Positions 36,267 through 47,238 of a DNA stretch of 64,000 nucleotides are shown piece after piece. Below the pieces are notes generated by a model, which was not told the DNA's origin, ran no database searches, and saw only the letters and a list, made by a program, of their open reading frames with translations. The number at the start of each line of letters is the position of its first letter. Position 1 is the first letter of the stretch. Both the position numbers and the translations under genes were made by a program. The stretch is from Cerioporus squamosus (Eukaryota; Basidiomycota; Agaricomycetes; Polyporales; Polyporaceae): NCBI GenBank assembly GCA_022592435.1, contig JABYQS010000037.1, positions 62,001 to 126,000 of the forward strand, given 5' to 3'.

Positions 36267-36353
36267 GGCAGGTCGTGAAGCTGAGGGGGGCGTTAAAAAG
36301 AGTCGTGACGAGTCGTGAGGAGGAGGAGGGGAGGGGAGGAGAAGGCAGCGGCA

Positions 36354-36359
36354 TATATA
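36354..36359 (-). promoter_or_regulatory. TATA box of DUF2235 copy C
   Basis: TATATA about 90 bp upstream of the copy C ATG on the same strand, at a usual fungal promoter distance. Confidence 0.45.
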
Positions 36360-37973
36360 GAATCCCGGAAGAAGCGCACCCATATAGAATCAAATGAGGG
36401 ATTTGTCTTTTTGTCGGAGTGTTGGTTACTCGGCGGCGGGCACAGTCGTTGGAATGTTGCGATGTAGCACGCGCCCGGCGGAGCGGCGCGGGACTAGTTG
36501 ATGCAGCAGATGGACAGAAAGTGATCGGCACTGGACACCGCGGAGGGATGTGAGAGAAATAGGAGAGACGGGACTACAGGCGTGTCGCAGATGACCTGCA
36601 CCGAGTGCCGCTGTTTTTGTACCATTTCGTGTGCGATCGAGTACGATGCGCTCGGGTGGTGTACGCGATTCAATTAGCGATACGGAGGACCGTAAGAGCG
36701 AAATTGCGTCTAGAAGCCTGCGAAGCCAAGCCCACATAGCGAACGTGGTAGCGCGTGCGCCGATGTGGTCATGATTGTAATGCGAGCCAACAAATGTGGT
36801 ATAGCAGGAGCGCAAGGGGTCCGGTGAGACACGCAGAGAAGCTCCAGGATGACAGAGGGGAGAAAGTTGAACACAGTGCTGCACAGGGTTGAGAACTCGG
36901 GATCAGCTGGGCTTTCGCAGGACTCCGCCCCGGGCGACTTCGAATGCTGATGCGATACGCTGAAACACACGATTGTGAAGTCAATCAGCCTCGTCTTCTT
37001 CCGCAAGAGAGCGGAGGTGAACTCCGGTGTGGAGCCGGTATAATTAAGAGTTCAGAGCTCTAGAAACGGAGGCAAACCACAGCAGCAGGTGGTAGATGGA
37101 AGAGACATGCCAGGTGCAGTCCGCTTTGGGGTTTCCGCAGACGGCAGCGGAAGCGCCCATATGGTACATTAGATCAGATCGGGCACATGAGGAGGAGGAC
37201 TGTCGACGTAAGTATTCTTTCTCGATGATGTTTCCTCCATTACTTCCTCCGGGAACGCTCGTGTATCGATCCATTGCTCTCTGGCTCCCACAAGGCTTCC
37301 ATGCCATATGCTGCCGACGTGCTCGAATCTGGCGACACACCGCATGATGCGCTCGAGATGACAGTTGACTTTGACGCCTCGTAGGGAAACCAGTGCTATG
37401 TCTGTGCCGTTATCATCTAGGGACTCTCTGCAACTTTCCCTTCGAAGCCTTGAGGTCTTGCCGCTGTGTAGGAATAGCAGGAACTGCGCCATCTGCTCGC
37501 ACGATGGGGTCTATAAGGAGCGGCGTCCACTAGGCAATGCATAGGCCACGCACTGGGATGGCGCCCCTTCGAATTCCATGCCTGCGCCGCTTTCCGTGAG
37601 TCTTTATCGATCTTCCTATCCGGTCTAGACTAAGGCCTGTTGAACTCCGTAGATGGACTACCTCTCGACGCTCTGCAAGCCGTGGTTGCGCTCTTTACGG
37701 AGGCTGTGACGGCGAGGGTGCGCGCATCTTGCTTGATCTTGCCCCGCGCTCTAATCCCGGTCCTGCATTTACCTCAAACGCCTGTTCTGACGCCGACTAC
37801 GGGACTTCCAATCGCCGGTCGACAGCTCTTCCCCTCCTTGCTGTCCCCGTGAACGAATCTCGACTGAACTAGCCCGACGCTCTCTCACTATATCAGCGGT
37901 CGCGCGAGCACCTTCAGACCCACCACCCCGGACGCCGTCTGCCTACACCTCTCTCGGACACACCCTCGAAAAG
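36360..37973. other. Intergenic, divergent promoters of DUF2235 copy C and the Ppo gene
   Basis: About 1.6 kb. Frames on the minus strand at 36426-36884 and 36710-37006 are Cys/Ser-rich without any domain. An ATG at about 37577 followed by a gtgagt donor and an AG near 37650 could be a non-coding or short leader exon of the Ppo gene, but I cannot support it. Confidence 0.4.
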
Positions 37974-40900
37974 ATGGCGCTCAACGGTCTCTCTGACATC
38001 GTGGTATGCGCATCGACGCGACTTTGACGGCTGTCTATCATGTGATCTGATCCCGCTGTCTGCGTTGTACAGACTCTCGCTGACGTGCAGTACCTTGCTG
38101 CTCGTCCGTTGCCTCGTGCGCCGGATGGCCGCTATGATACCGAAGTCGTGCCAGTGACGGCCTCTACGACCAATAAGGATCCGCACTCCGACCTCTATCA
38201 TGCCGCGCAAAACATAAGCGATAGCATGAAGAATGTCGCTCCTCTGGTCAAGGCGGCGCTAGACCCGACGGTACTTCGCTATGCCGTCATCAGGCGACGA
38301 ATGCCCCTCTGATGCCACCTCTGCACGCAGACCTTGCAGGCGTTTGTCGACTCCGTACAGAACAAAGATGCGCTTGATGACCGTAAGAAGCTGGTCAGTA
38401 GTTGGGCACGTCTGGCTTCAATCGCTTACGCTCACGATGCTCCTAGTTTACGAAGACTCTTTCGCTCTTGTGTCATCTTCCGGAGGACTCCCAGCAGTCT
38501 AAGGACTTGAACGACCAAGTCATCACTTTGCTCTATAACACCCTTCCTCACCCCCCATGCACATACATCGGTACCGACTATCCTGCGGGATCTTCGACTA
38601 CCCCACCAGCCGCTCCGGCTCCGCAGAATGTCTCTGCGGGTCCTCGTCTTCCGTTCACGACCAGAACCGCGGACGGCAGCTGCAACAATGTGAACATGCT
38701 GAATCTCGGTAAGGCGCGGACTCCATATGCACGCAGCGTGCAGAACAAGTACCCGCTTTCGCCCAACTCGCTTCCGGACCCAGGAGATGTCTTCGACTCG
38801 CTCTTGAAGGCTCGCGATGTAGGTTTGCGTGTCTGACCTATGGCCCCTGTGGTATTGACGCGCCATTTTAGTTCCAACCTCATCCGGGACGTAACTCTTC
38901 TTTGACATTCGCCTTCGCGTCCCTGGTCACGCACCAGCTCTTTCGCACCGATCCCCGCGATATGACTATCAACAACACGACCTCCTACCTTGACCTCTCC
39001 ATTCTGTATGGTACCAGTCAGGCTGAGCAGGACGCTGTCCGCGACAAGGCCTCCGGAAAAGGCTTGCTCTATCCCGATGCGTTCTCAGAGGACCGACTCA
39101 TCTTCGTGCCACCTGCGGCCACTGCGCTCCTCGTTCTCTTCAGCAGGAACCATAACGTAAGGACCTTCGCTCCTATCCATGTATCACCTCTCACGCGGAC
39201 ATCGATAGTACATCGCGGACATGCTCCTCAAACTCAACGAGCGTGGCACCTGGACGAACCCACCCCCGGAGGATGCCGCGGCGCGTGCACGGCAGGACGA
39301 GGAGATCTTCCAAACCGCACGTCTTGTCAAGTATGCTTTCTTGGAAGCTCTACTACCCCGCGAGCTAATCTGACCCTATATCAGCTGTGGCAACTTCATG
39401 TCGATGATCTTCGGCGACTATGTCGCGGGCTTCCTCGGCCTCGGGCGCGATGGCTGCACCTGGAGCATGAATCCCTTTGACGTGCGTGCGCCTCCAATCA
39501 CACGCTCACCTATCCTTTCTCATATCCATTTCCCTGCATTTGCAGCCTATCAAGACGTCGGACGGACAGGTCGTGGGTCGCGGAGACGGTAATCAATGCT
39601 CAGTCGAGTTCAACGTCCTCTACCGCGTACGTGGACATCATTGCAAGTCACTGCGGCCTCTTGCTGAGTCCTGGTGCAGTGGCATGCGACGACTGCAGAG
39701 AAGGATATCCAGTGGACAGAGAGCATCTTCAAGCAGGCATTCGGTGACAAGCCGCTAGACCAGCTCGAGCTCCGCGACTTCACTTCTGGAGTTGTGAATA
39801 CATGGAAGACCGTCGACCCGAACCCGCGCACGCGCACGTTCTTTGGGCTTCAACGCGGCCCAGATGGCCGTTTCAAGGACGACGACCTCGCGAAGATCCT
39901 CCACGACGCGACCGAGAAGGTCGCAGGCGCGTACCGCGCACGGGGCTCTCCGGCTGCCCTACGCATCGTCGAGATGCTGGGCATGACTCAAGCGCGCCAG
40001 TGGGGTGTTTGCACCATGAATGAGTTCCGGTCCTTCCTTGGCCTGAAGCGCTTCGAGAGCTTCGAGGAATGGAACTCGGACCCTGAGATCGCGGTCAGTT
40101 GTCGAGTTTATGATCCACTAGCATGGGCGCGGTGCTGATACAGATGTGTCTGGGACAATAGGAAACGGCACGGCAGCTGTATGGCCACATCGACAACCTG
40201 GAGCTGTACCCGGGCTTGCAGGCGGAGGTGCGTAGCCTCGCGCTCGCGCGCGCCGAGGTTGGTTTGATGATAGTGTCGGGCTGACGCTTCTTGTCATAGG
40301 AAATCATGGGCCTCGGGCCTGCTTCGGGTCTGTGCTGCGGATACACCATGACGCGTGCTATTCTGAGCGACGCCATCGCCCTGGTTCGCGGTGAGTTGTG
40401 TGCCGCCATGCCCGTCCATTATGGGTGCTACGTGTATGCGGCATACTGATGCTGACCGACCGTTGCTGTGCCAGGGGACCGCTTCTACACGACCGATTAC
40501 ACCCGTATGTAGTTCGCGTTTAGTCGACGTGATGATGTGCGGCTCGCTGACAGATCTGTCTTGTTTCCTTCTGCCTTCGTACTGCGGCGCTCCTGTGGCA
40601 TTCATGTGGATGGGCGCACCAACTAACAATAATTGCAGCCGCCAATCTGACTGCGTGGGGATTCCAGGACTGCGCGAGGGACCCTAACAACGGCGCGTTC
40701 GGAGCCGCCATCCCCCGGTTGCTCTTCCGCCACCTCCCTCGCCACTATCCTGCGGTATACTGTCTCCTCGTCTTCTCCATCATATCATGTGGCTGACGTA
40801 GGCTATTGCTTCCGCTTTCTCTCCTCTGCAGAACAGCGCATATGCCCTGTTCCCGTTCTTCACGCCCGATGTCACGAAGAGTAACCTCCAGAAGCTGGGG

Positions 40901-42703
40901 ATTGTCAGCTCGTACGAGTTCGGGCGCCCGGTCACGAAGCCTGTCGAGAAGCTTGTTGAAACCGTCAACGACATCAATGCGATCTTGACGGACACGGCGC
41001 ACTACCAGGTCCCCGAGAGTCCCCTCTTCAGCAAGACTGCGAGCAAGTTCTCTGTCGTTGATAACCTGTGCGTCACAAAACCCTGTACATGCACAAACTG
41101 AAACCCACAACCTCTGGTACAGCCCTGCGCCCCGCAAAGCTGCACTTGTCCAAGCGCTGTTCCCGACTCCGGATGCCTACGGGGCGCACAAGGCGTGGTT
41201 CCGCACGACGGTGCAGCAGCTCATTAAGGACCACTCGTTCAAGGTGACCGGCCTACCTGGTACTAGACTCGACGTTGTCGGCAATGTCATCAACCTGGCA
41301 CCTGTGTACTGGGTCTCCGAGTACATGGTATGAGTTTTCCTCTCGTACGCTAGCTGCAAGCTGGCTGACGGTGCTTTCACAAGCTCGGCATCCCGTTGAA
41401 GGACATCCACAAGAAGGACGGTCTCCTCACCCCGCAGGAGGTCAACGACATGCTGCGCCTCATCTTCACGGCAGCCTACCTCAGCCCTCTGCCCGAGAAC
41501 AACTGGTCCCTCAGTAGGCGGGCGTCGTACTTCGCCCAGGTCTTGACGCAGTTTATCGAGAAGTCCTTGAAGGATGCTGCTCCGAGCATCATCGTGGTGC
41601 GTGCCTCCCCTCATGTCCTATGACGGATGTTCATTAACCTGGGGTTGATAGCAAACGATCTCTGCGTTCCTGTCCCACACCCACGAGCCGGCCCACGACT
41701 TCCTCTCCAAGGTCGCTCATTCCAACACGCCCCACGATGCATTGGTGGCGGACATCCTCGGATTCGCCGTGTCCACCTCCGTGTCCCTCGCGAAGAGTGA
41801 GCTCCCTTCCTAGCGCCTTGTCATCTTCGCTGACGTTTTCATCTTTTACCAGCGACTGCACAGGTCGTCGACTTCTACTTGGATCCAAGCCACGCGAAGG
41901 ATCGTGCCGAGGTCATCCGCCTCGCGGGCGCGAACGATGCGAAGAGCCTGGAGCTGCTGCGGGGTTACGTGCGGGAAGCACAACGTAAGTCTTATGTATC
42001 ACTGCTTGTCATCATCTCCACCTTATTGACTCGCCCTCCAGGTCTCGCGCCTCAGGTATGCTGCTGCTGGGACGCCGTTCAGGCCCACTGCACCTTACTG
42101 ACTGTTCCGTCTGACAGTTCGCCACCGTCTTGCGTGAGGAGGTGAAGGCGTCGTCGCCTTCCAAGGAGAAGCAGACGTATGTGCTGAACCTCCAGAAAGC
42201 TCTCGTCAACGTAAGTTCCACTGCTCTTCTTCTCTATCACCGCATTGCTAACTGTACCACTGGTAAATCCGGATGCAGCCAACCGACTTCTCCGAGCCGA
42301 CGACTGTGAACCCGCAGCGCGCTGCTTCGTCGTACAAGGCGATTCAGGAAGCGAGCTTCTACAAGCTCCTGGGCAGCGTGCAGGCCGAAGACGTAAGTCT
42401 CCGTGGGGCTCGTGAGAGAACATTGGTTGACCGGCGGCATGCGCTCCTCCTCGCAGATCGTCGTCGAGATGGTCAAGGCCGTCTTCCAACTGCCGAACAT
42501 CAAGTCCGTCGCAGGCCGTGCTGGGACGATGGGCGAGGTCAAGGTCAAGAAGTTTGGAGTCGAGTACGACGAGTTCATCAACAACATCGGCTTGCCTGCC
42601 AACTTCCCCAGCTCGGTTGTGGTCACGGTGAGTAGTTTCCTCCGTTGTTGCCTAGCTTGCGCGCTGGTTGGCTTATACGGTGTTCTTCCAGTACGGTGTG
42701 TAG
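37974..42703 (+). CDS. ppo: Ppo-type fatty-acid dioxygenase fused to a P450-like domain (linoleate diol synthase family)
   Basis: Makes hydroperoxy/hydroxy oxylipins (psi factors) from linoleic or oleic acid. ATG at 37974; about 16 short introns; about 1,050 residues; stop TAG at 42701-42703. The N-terminal haem peroxidase domain is complete: ADGSCNNVNMLNLGKARTPY, a His in SLVTHQLFRTDPRDM (distal candidate), DLSILYGTSQ, FSRNHNYIADMLLKLNERGT and FNVLYRWHATTAEKD, with the catalytic Tyr and proximal His split by an intron (YR|WH). The C-terminal P450-like half has EAQR (the ExxR motif), formed across an intron near 41985-42045. Where the family has a Cys haem ligand (F-x-C-L-G), this protein reads SFYKLLG, so Leu replaces Cys. 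The P450 step (hydroperoxide isomerisation) is therefore probably lost, as in A. nidulans PpoC, leaving a dioxygenase. Neighbours are DUF2235 genes and two regulators. Confidence 0.93.
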
Positions 42704-42949
42704 GGGATCGAAGTTTGGTAGTTTGTGCGATGAGCGTGAGTGTAGAATTATCGTGTTGTACTCCTTTCTTGTGATGCTAGTCGTTCACATGTTGTCTCTG
42801 TCGTCTCAACGTACTTGTTCATTGTTTCGGTGAACCTGTGGGGTGCTGTATGTGCACAGTAGTTCGCCCGCCCTAGGCCAGATTGAAATTTATACTAGTA
42901 TTGCCGCGATGCCGACGGCTTATAAAGGGGGACGCGTCAGCTGGTTGAG
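42704..42949. other. 3' flank of the Ppo gene and distal promoter of regulator 1
   Basis: Together with the next entries this forms a 412-bp gap. A TATAAA lies at 42921-42926, but it is about 190 bp from the next ATG. No gene. Confidence 0.5.
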
Positions 42950-43059
42950 CGGCTCGAACCGAGTCAGTGCGCACTGCGGGAGCGAGAGCTCCGATCTGGG
43001 CGCTTCGATACAGTCGCAGCCAGGCGAATTTGTCGCTGGCACTATCGGGCCTTTATAAG
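42950..43059 (+). promoter_or_regulatory. Promoter of regulator 1: CGG-N6-CCG, 12-bp palindrome, TATA-like box
   Basis: An inverted CGG/CCG pair with 6-nt spacing is at 42950-42961, the class of site bound by Zn2Cys6 dimers. A perfect 12-bp palindrome CAGTGCGCACTG follows at 42965-42976. A TTTATAAG box at 43052-43059 is 57 bp before the ATG. Binding by the product itself is only a possibility. Confidence 0.4.
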
Positions 43060-43115
43060 TCCTCCTGCGCACTACGAAGGCACGACTTTCCATCATTTTG
43101 AATACGTGAAACAGC

Positions 43116-46100
43116 ATGGCACCCTTAAGGACCGCAGACAAGGACCCCCAGCCCACAGCGGGCACGAGCGCGGGCGAACAGAAGCAGAGGAGGAAGCCCG
43201 GTCGGGTCCCCGTCTCCTGTGCGGAATGCCGGAGGTATGTGGGTTTATATTGCGTCTAAGTATGTCCGGACGGGATATTGATTGCATCCTGACAGGTTGA
43301 AGCTGCGATGTGACCGCCAGGTCCGTTCTCTCGATAGCTTGCGGGATCAGTTGTATATAGCACTGACATCCTCCTCCTATCGCCAGGTTCCCTGCGAGTC
43401 CTGCACGAAAAGAGGTTGTGCGGCGCTGTGCCCAGATGGTAGGCTTCAACAGCCTCCTGCAGTGTCGCGCGAAGACTGACGTCGTTGCCCGCAGGGTCGT
43501 TGCCAACCACAAAGGGACCGAAGTATGTCTTCGCTGTCAGAGCGTGGACTTCTCATTGATAGCGTTCGTCCCCCTCAGGCTCAAGGCTGCGGCCGAGGTT
43601 GAGGAGCTGAAGGACAAGATCGCACAGCTCGAAGCTGCTTTGCGGACGATGCAGGCATCAGTCTCGGACCAGCCGCACCCGTTGCTGCAGGATAGCCAGG
43701 GGCAGTCGTCCGCCACTCCTTCCTCGAGCGCCGAGTCAGGAGCTTCGCCACCCGAAGGCTCAGCGCCGTCCAACTCGAGCGCGAGCTCCTTATCACCCAA
43801 AGAAGAGCCTGACGTTGACGAGGTGCTCGATACTTTCGGTACTGCTCCCTTTGCTCACTGCAGCAGACAGCCCCTGATACTGATAACTGTCTCGCAGGGA
43901 CGCTCACTCTTGGCAACCGCGGAGAGGCCAGATTTTTCGGCCAGACATCGCGTACTGAGGTGCGTTTTCCCTTATCGCCCGGCTGAGGTCATAGCTGACA
44001 TCTTCACCAGTACTTGATACACGTGGGTAGAGCCTCGTGCGTCTTCGCCAAGTTACTGACCTGGCCTGTAGGCGCCGGAGAGGCTCGCTCCGTTTGTCGA
44101 CAAGATCAATCTGCCGCGTCTCTCAGCGATGACGATCGACGAAGCGTGCAAAGAACTTGATGTTTTCTGCTCTAATGAGCTCATAGGCGAGGAAGTCTTG
44201 GCATGCATTCCCAGCATGCAGGACGCCTTACGCTTGTGCGACATTTACTTCGAATGCGCTAAGTTTATGTGAGTATGGTCTTGCTCGGAGGGGATGTAAC
44301 TTGCTGACGCTCTTCCAGGTGGTATCCCCTCCCGCGGGAATATGTCTATACTGAAGTGGTTTCTGCTATTTACCAGCAACCAAGGTACGCAGCTTCCTTC
44401 TCGTTGACCATCGCGCATCTGACCCGGTTTCCTTCACAGTGGGGACTACTGTCATGTCACCCGGAAACACGCTCTCTCGCTGCTGTTTATGATTTTTGCC
44501 CTCGCGACGCTCTATGACCAGAGCATGCCGCCCTACTCCGCCGAGGCGCAGGAGTACTACCTACTCGCGCGCATCGCCTTGCGGTGGGCGCCCCCGGCGT
44601 ATGACACCACTCTAGCGGCGATCCAATCCCTCGTGCGTGGTCCACGCTCTCGTGCAATGTAAGTGCTGCTTGCTCATGACATGGTATGCCTCTAGTTGTA
44701 TATGGGGCAGTACCTTGAGATGGCGGACTGCGAGCCGGCGCACACTGCGTCGCACAAGGCTTGGATAACGACGAGGCATGTTGTGACCCTCGGCCTCAGC
44801 GTGAGTACTAAAAGCCACCTTCCTGAGACGTTTGAGTACTGATGCTCGTCGACGCTTGGTAGATTGGTCTCCGTGAGTGACTGACTTCCGTGAATGTCTG
44901 GGGTGTGCGTTGATGCAAGAGTTAGATGTATCCAGCTGTAAATGGCAGCTTGACGAGGTGGCTGCGGCCAAGCGCAGTCGCGTGTTCTGGCAAGTGTTCA
45001 CTCAGGACACGTGGCTGGTACGTTTCTAGAGCCTGTGCACGCCCGCGTACTGACCGGTGTCACAACAGAGCTTCGGCTTTGGGCGTCCACCAAGCGTCAG
45101 CCTCGCCTATGTCGAATGCGAAATTCCGAAACCGGAAGAAATAGGTACTGCTGAAGGGACGAGTTGGTCAACAGGCTGTGCGTATTCTGTCCCTATTACC
45201 CTGAGTAGCATCCTAACTCAGGTTTGCATCAGTCCATGTCTGGACATGGCAGTTCACCAGGCTGCTGCACACTATTATGACCGCTGCTTTTGCGGCTAAA
45301 CCGCCCACGTACACGAAGATCATGGAACTCGACAAACGCGTGCGGGATTTCCCTGACCCCGAGTGCATTCGGGACGCAAAGCCGGAAGATGTTACTTGGA
45401 CGATGCAGCATCTGCTGGTGACGTTATACAAGGAAACGAGTGCGTCCCCGATACGCTCGATTCATCTGCGCGTGTTTGACTGACGTCCGTACGCACAGCG
45501 CACTTGAACCTGCATCGGCCATATTTGTCGCAGGCATTGAAGGACTCGGCTGAAGACCCCCTGCGGCACCGCTATGGGGCGTCTGTAATGGTCATTTATC
45601 GCTCAGCATGGCGAATTTTGAACGCTGTCCAGTCAGCATATAGGACGGCCCCTGGCATCACGGCCCGGATGAACTCACTCTGGTCGCAAGCTCTGGCCTG
45701 TGCGGTGGGTAGTTCAGTTGTGATAATTTGTGAAGCCATCTCACGCAATGTGAACCCGTGCAGATCCTGCTATGTCTGCTGATCACACGGGCACCGGCGT
45801 CGAATCTGGCGAACCCCGCGCTCATGGAGCTCGACAAAATCTGCGAGCTGTTCGAGGAGGCCGCAAATCAAAGTCAGATCGTCACTAATAACATCGTACG
45901 TTACTCCGTGGTTCTATTCTCCCCATCTGGCTGACACATGTATATTGCCCGCCCATAGCATGTCCTGCGAAAGCTCCGGAAGCAGGCACACGCCGCGATC
46001 ACAAAGGTCATGGCCGAGGACGCAGCGCTGGTCGAGTCCGAGCTCGACCGCCTCGGCGGCAAGACGCAGCTTATCCAGACGATCGGCGAACGAAGAATAA

Positions 46101-46600
46101 TAACGTGCCACACATCGGTGGTTAACAAGGCTATTGATAACTACATGTCCAAGATCCCGCCCAGCGTGTTCGAGGTGTCGAGGAACCCGAACGGGGTCGT
46201 CGCGCCCATCGTCGCGCAGGACATGCCGGTGTTCGACGACACGGAGATGCTCAGGAACGCGCCCGTGTACGACACCGAGTTCAACTTCGATTTCTTGTCG
46301 ACCCCTGCAGCGACGGCCATGCCGCAGGTGAATGGCGCTGGGACACAGGCGCAAGCCCAGCAGGGAGGGACCGTCGGGACGCAGGGATCACTGCCCTCGA
46401 CACAGCAGGGACAAACGCCAGGACAAGTCGACTTCTCGCAGATCCAGAACTTCGACTGGATCACGGGCTTCCTGAGCGCGCCGGGAGGGGTGGTCCCTCA
46501 AGGCCCGCAGCCGCAGGCGGCGACAGAGCCTGTGCCGAACCCGAATGACATGGATGCGACTTGGCAGGTGTTGGTGCAGCAGCTCGGGCTGGGGCTTTGA
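43116..46600 (+). CDS. Zn2Cys6 transcription factor with fungal-specific TF domain, regulator 1
   Basis: ATG at 43116-43118 (MAPLRTADKDPQPTAGTSAG). The zinc cluster is VSCAECRRLKLRCDRQVPCE then SCTKRGCAALCPDG, spread over three exons with a micro-exon (LKLRCDRQ). A coiled-coil dimerisation helix follows (AEVEELKDKIAQLEAALRTM), then TLTLGNRGEARFFGQTSRTE. The PF04082-type middle region contains YLEMADCEPAHTASHKAW, SRVFWQVFTQDTWL and SFGFGRPPSVSLAYVECEIP. The C-terminus is Gln/Gly/Pro-rich (GTQAQAQQGGTVGTQG) and ends ATWQVLVQQLGLGL, a likely activation region. Stop at 46598-46600. Same architecture, intron layout and C-terminal motif as the next gene, so the two arose by tandem duplication. Nuclear; target genes unknown. 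The Ppo gene directly upstream on the same strand is the nearest candidate target. Confidence 0.92.
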
Positions 46601-47086
46601 GTGTGTATGGTGCACTGAGGAGAGGGTCGTTGACGGGATGGGTCTCATGTGTATGATTATGTGACCTGGTGCGGTGCGTTGGCTCTTGAGGTTTTCGGAC
46701 TCCTAGCTGACGGGCTTGATAGTTGAGCAGGAGAGCCCGGCATGGATGTGGACATGGAATTCGGTTATAGTACCACGGCGGTCTTGGTGCACGTCTCTTC
46801 TCTCCGTTCAGCACTCTGCGACTGTTGAATGCGTGCAAATGGGAGAGAGATGTGAACGAAGAAGGCGCGTTGGGAGATACAGCATGTATTGGCTTCATGA
46901 TGCAGCCCTGGTGTGCGGGGTTCATGTACGAGTATATCTCGGGATCTTCATGAGCTCGCCATGTTATGCCTGTTATGCGGTGTACCACATGTCGTTCACC
47001 GCAGGGTGTTGCACCAACTCGCGCTTCATGTGCGCTCTGGAACATGTCTGATGCTTAGTCAACGAGTGGCTAGTGCCTCGGCGCGT
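46601..47086. other. Spacer between the two regulators
   Basis: 3' UTR of regulator 1 and distal promoter of regulator 2. No supported gene. Confidence 0.5.
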
Positions 47087-47115
47087 CGCGATCGAAACGA
47101 TCGCGTACTTATAAG
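47087..47115 (+). promoter_or_regulatory. 19-bp perfect inverted repeat next to the TATA box of regulator 2
   Basis: CGCGATCG-aaa-CGATCGCG occupies 47087-47105, with 8-bp perfect arms around a 3-bp centre. A TTATAAG box follows at about 47109-47115, so the palindrome abuts the core promoter 134 bp before the ATG. It looks like an operator for a dimeric factor; self-regulation by the Zn2Cys6 products is inference. Confidence 0.5.
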
Positions 47116-47238
47116 AGTGGAATCAAACCTTGCCTACAAGGACTGTTTGTTATTCGTGCTTACAAACCTGGCCTCCGCTCCTGCTACCTTCCTACCACAA
47201 CCAGGACCATCCCCACACCGACATACGCCCGCGCGAGC

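Noticed and set aside
27640..36300. Bacterial origin of the DUF2235 genes by recent transfer
   Set aside because: All copies have many fungal-type introns at shared positions and host-like base composition, so recent transfer is not supported.
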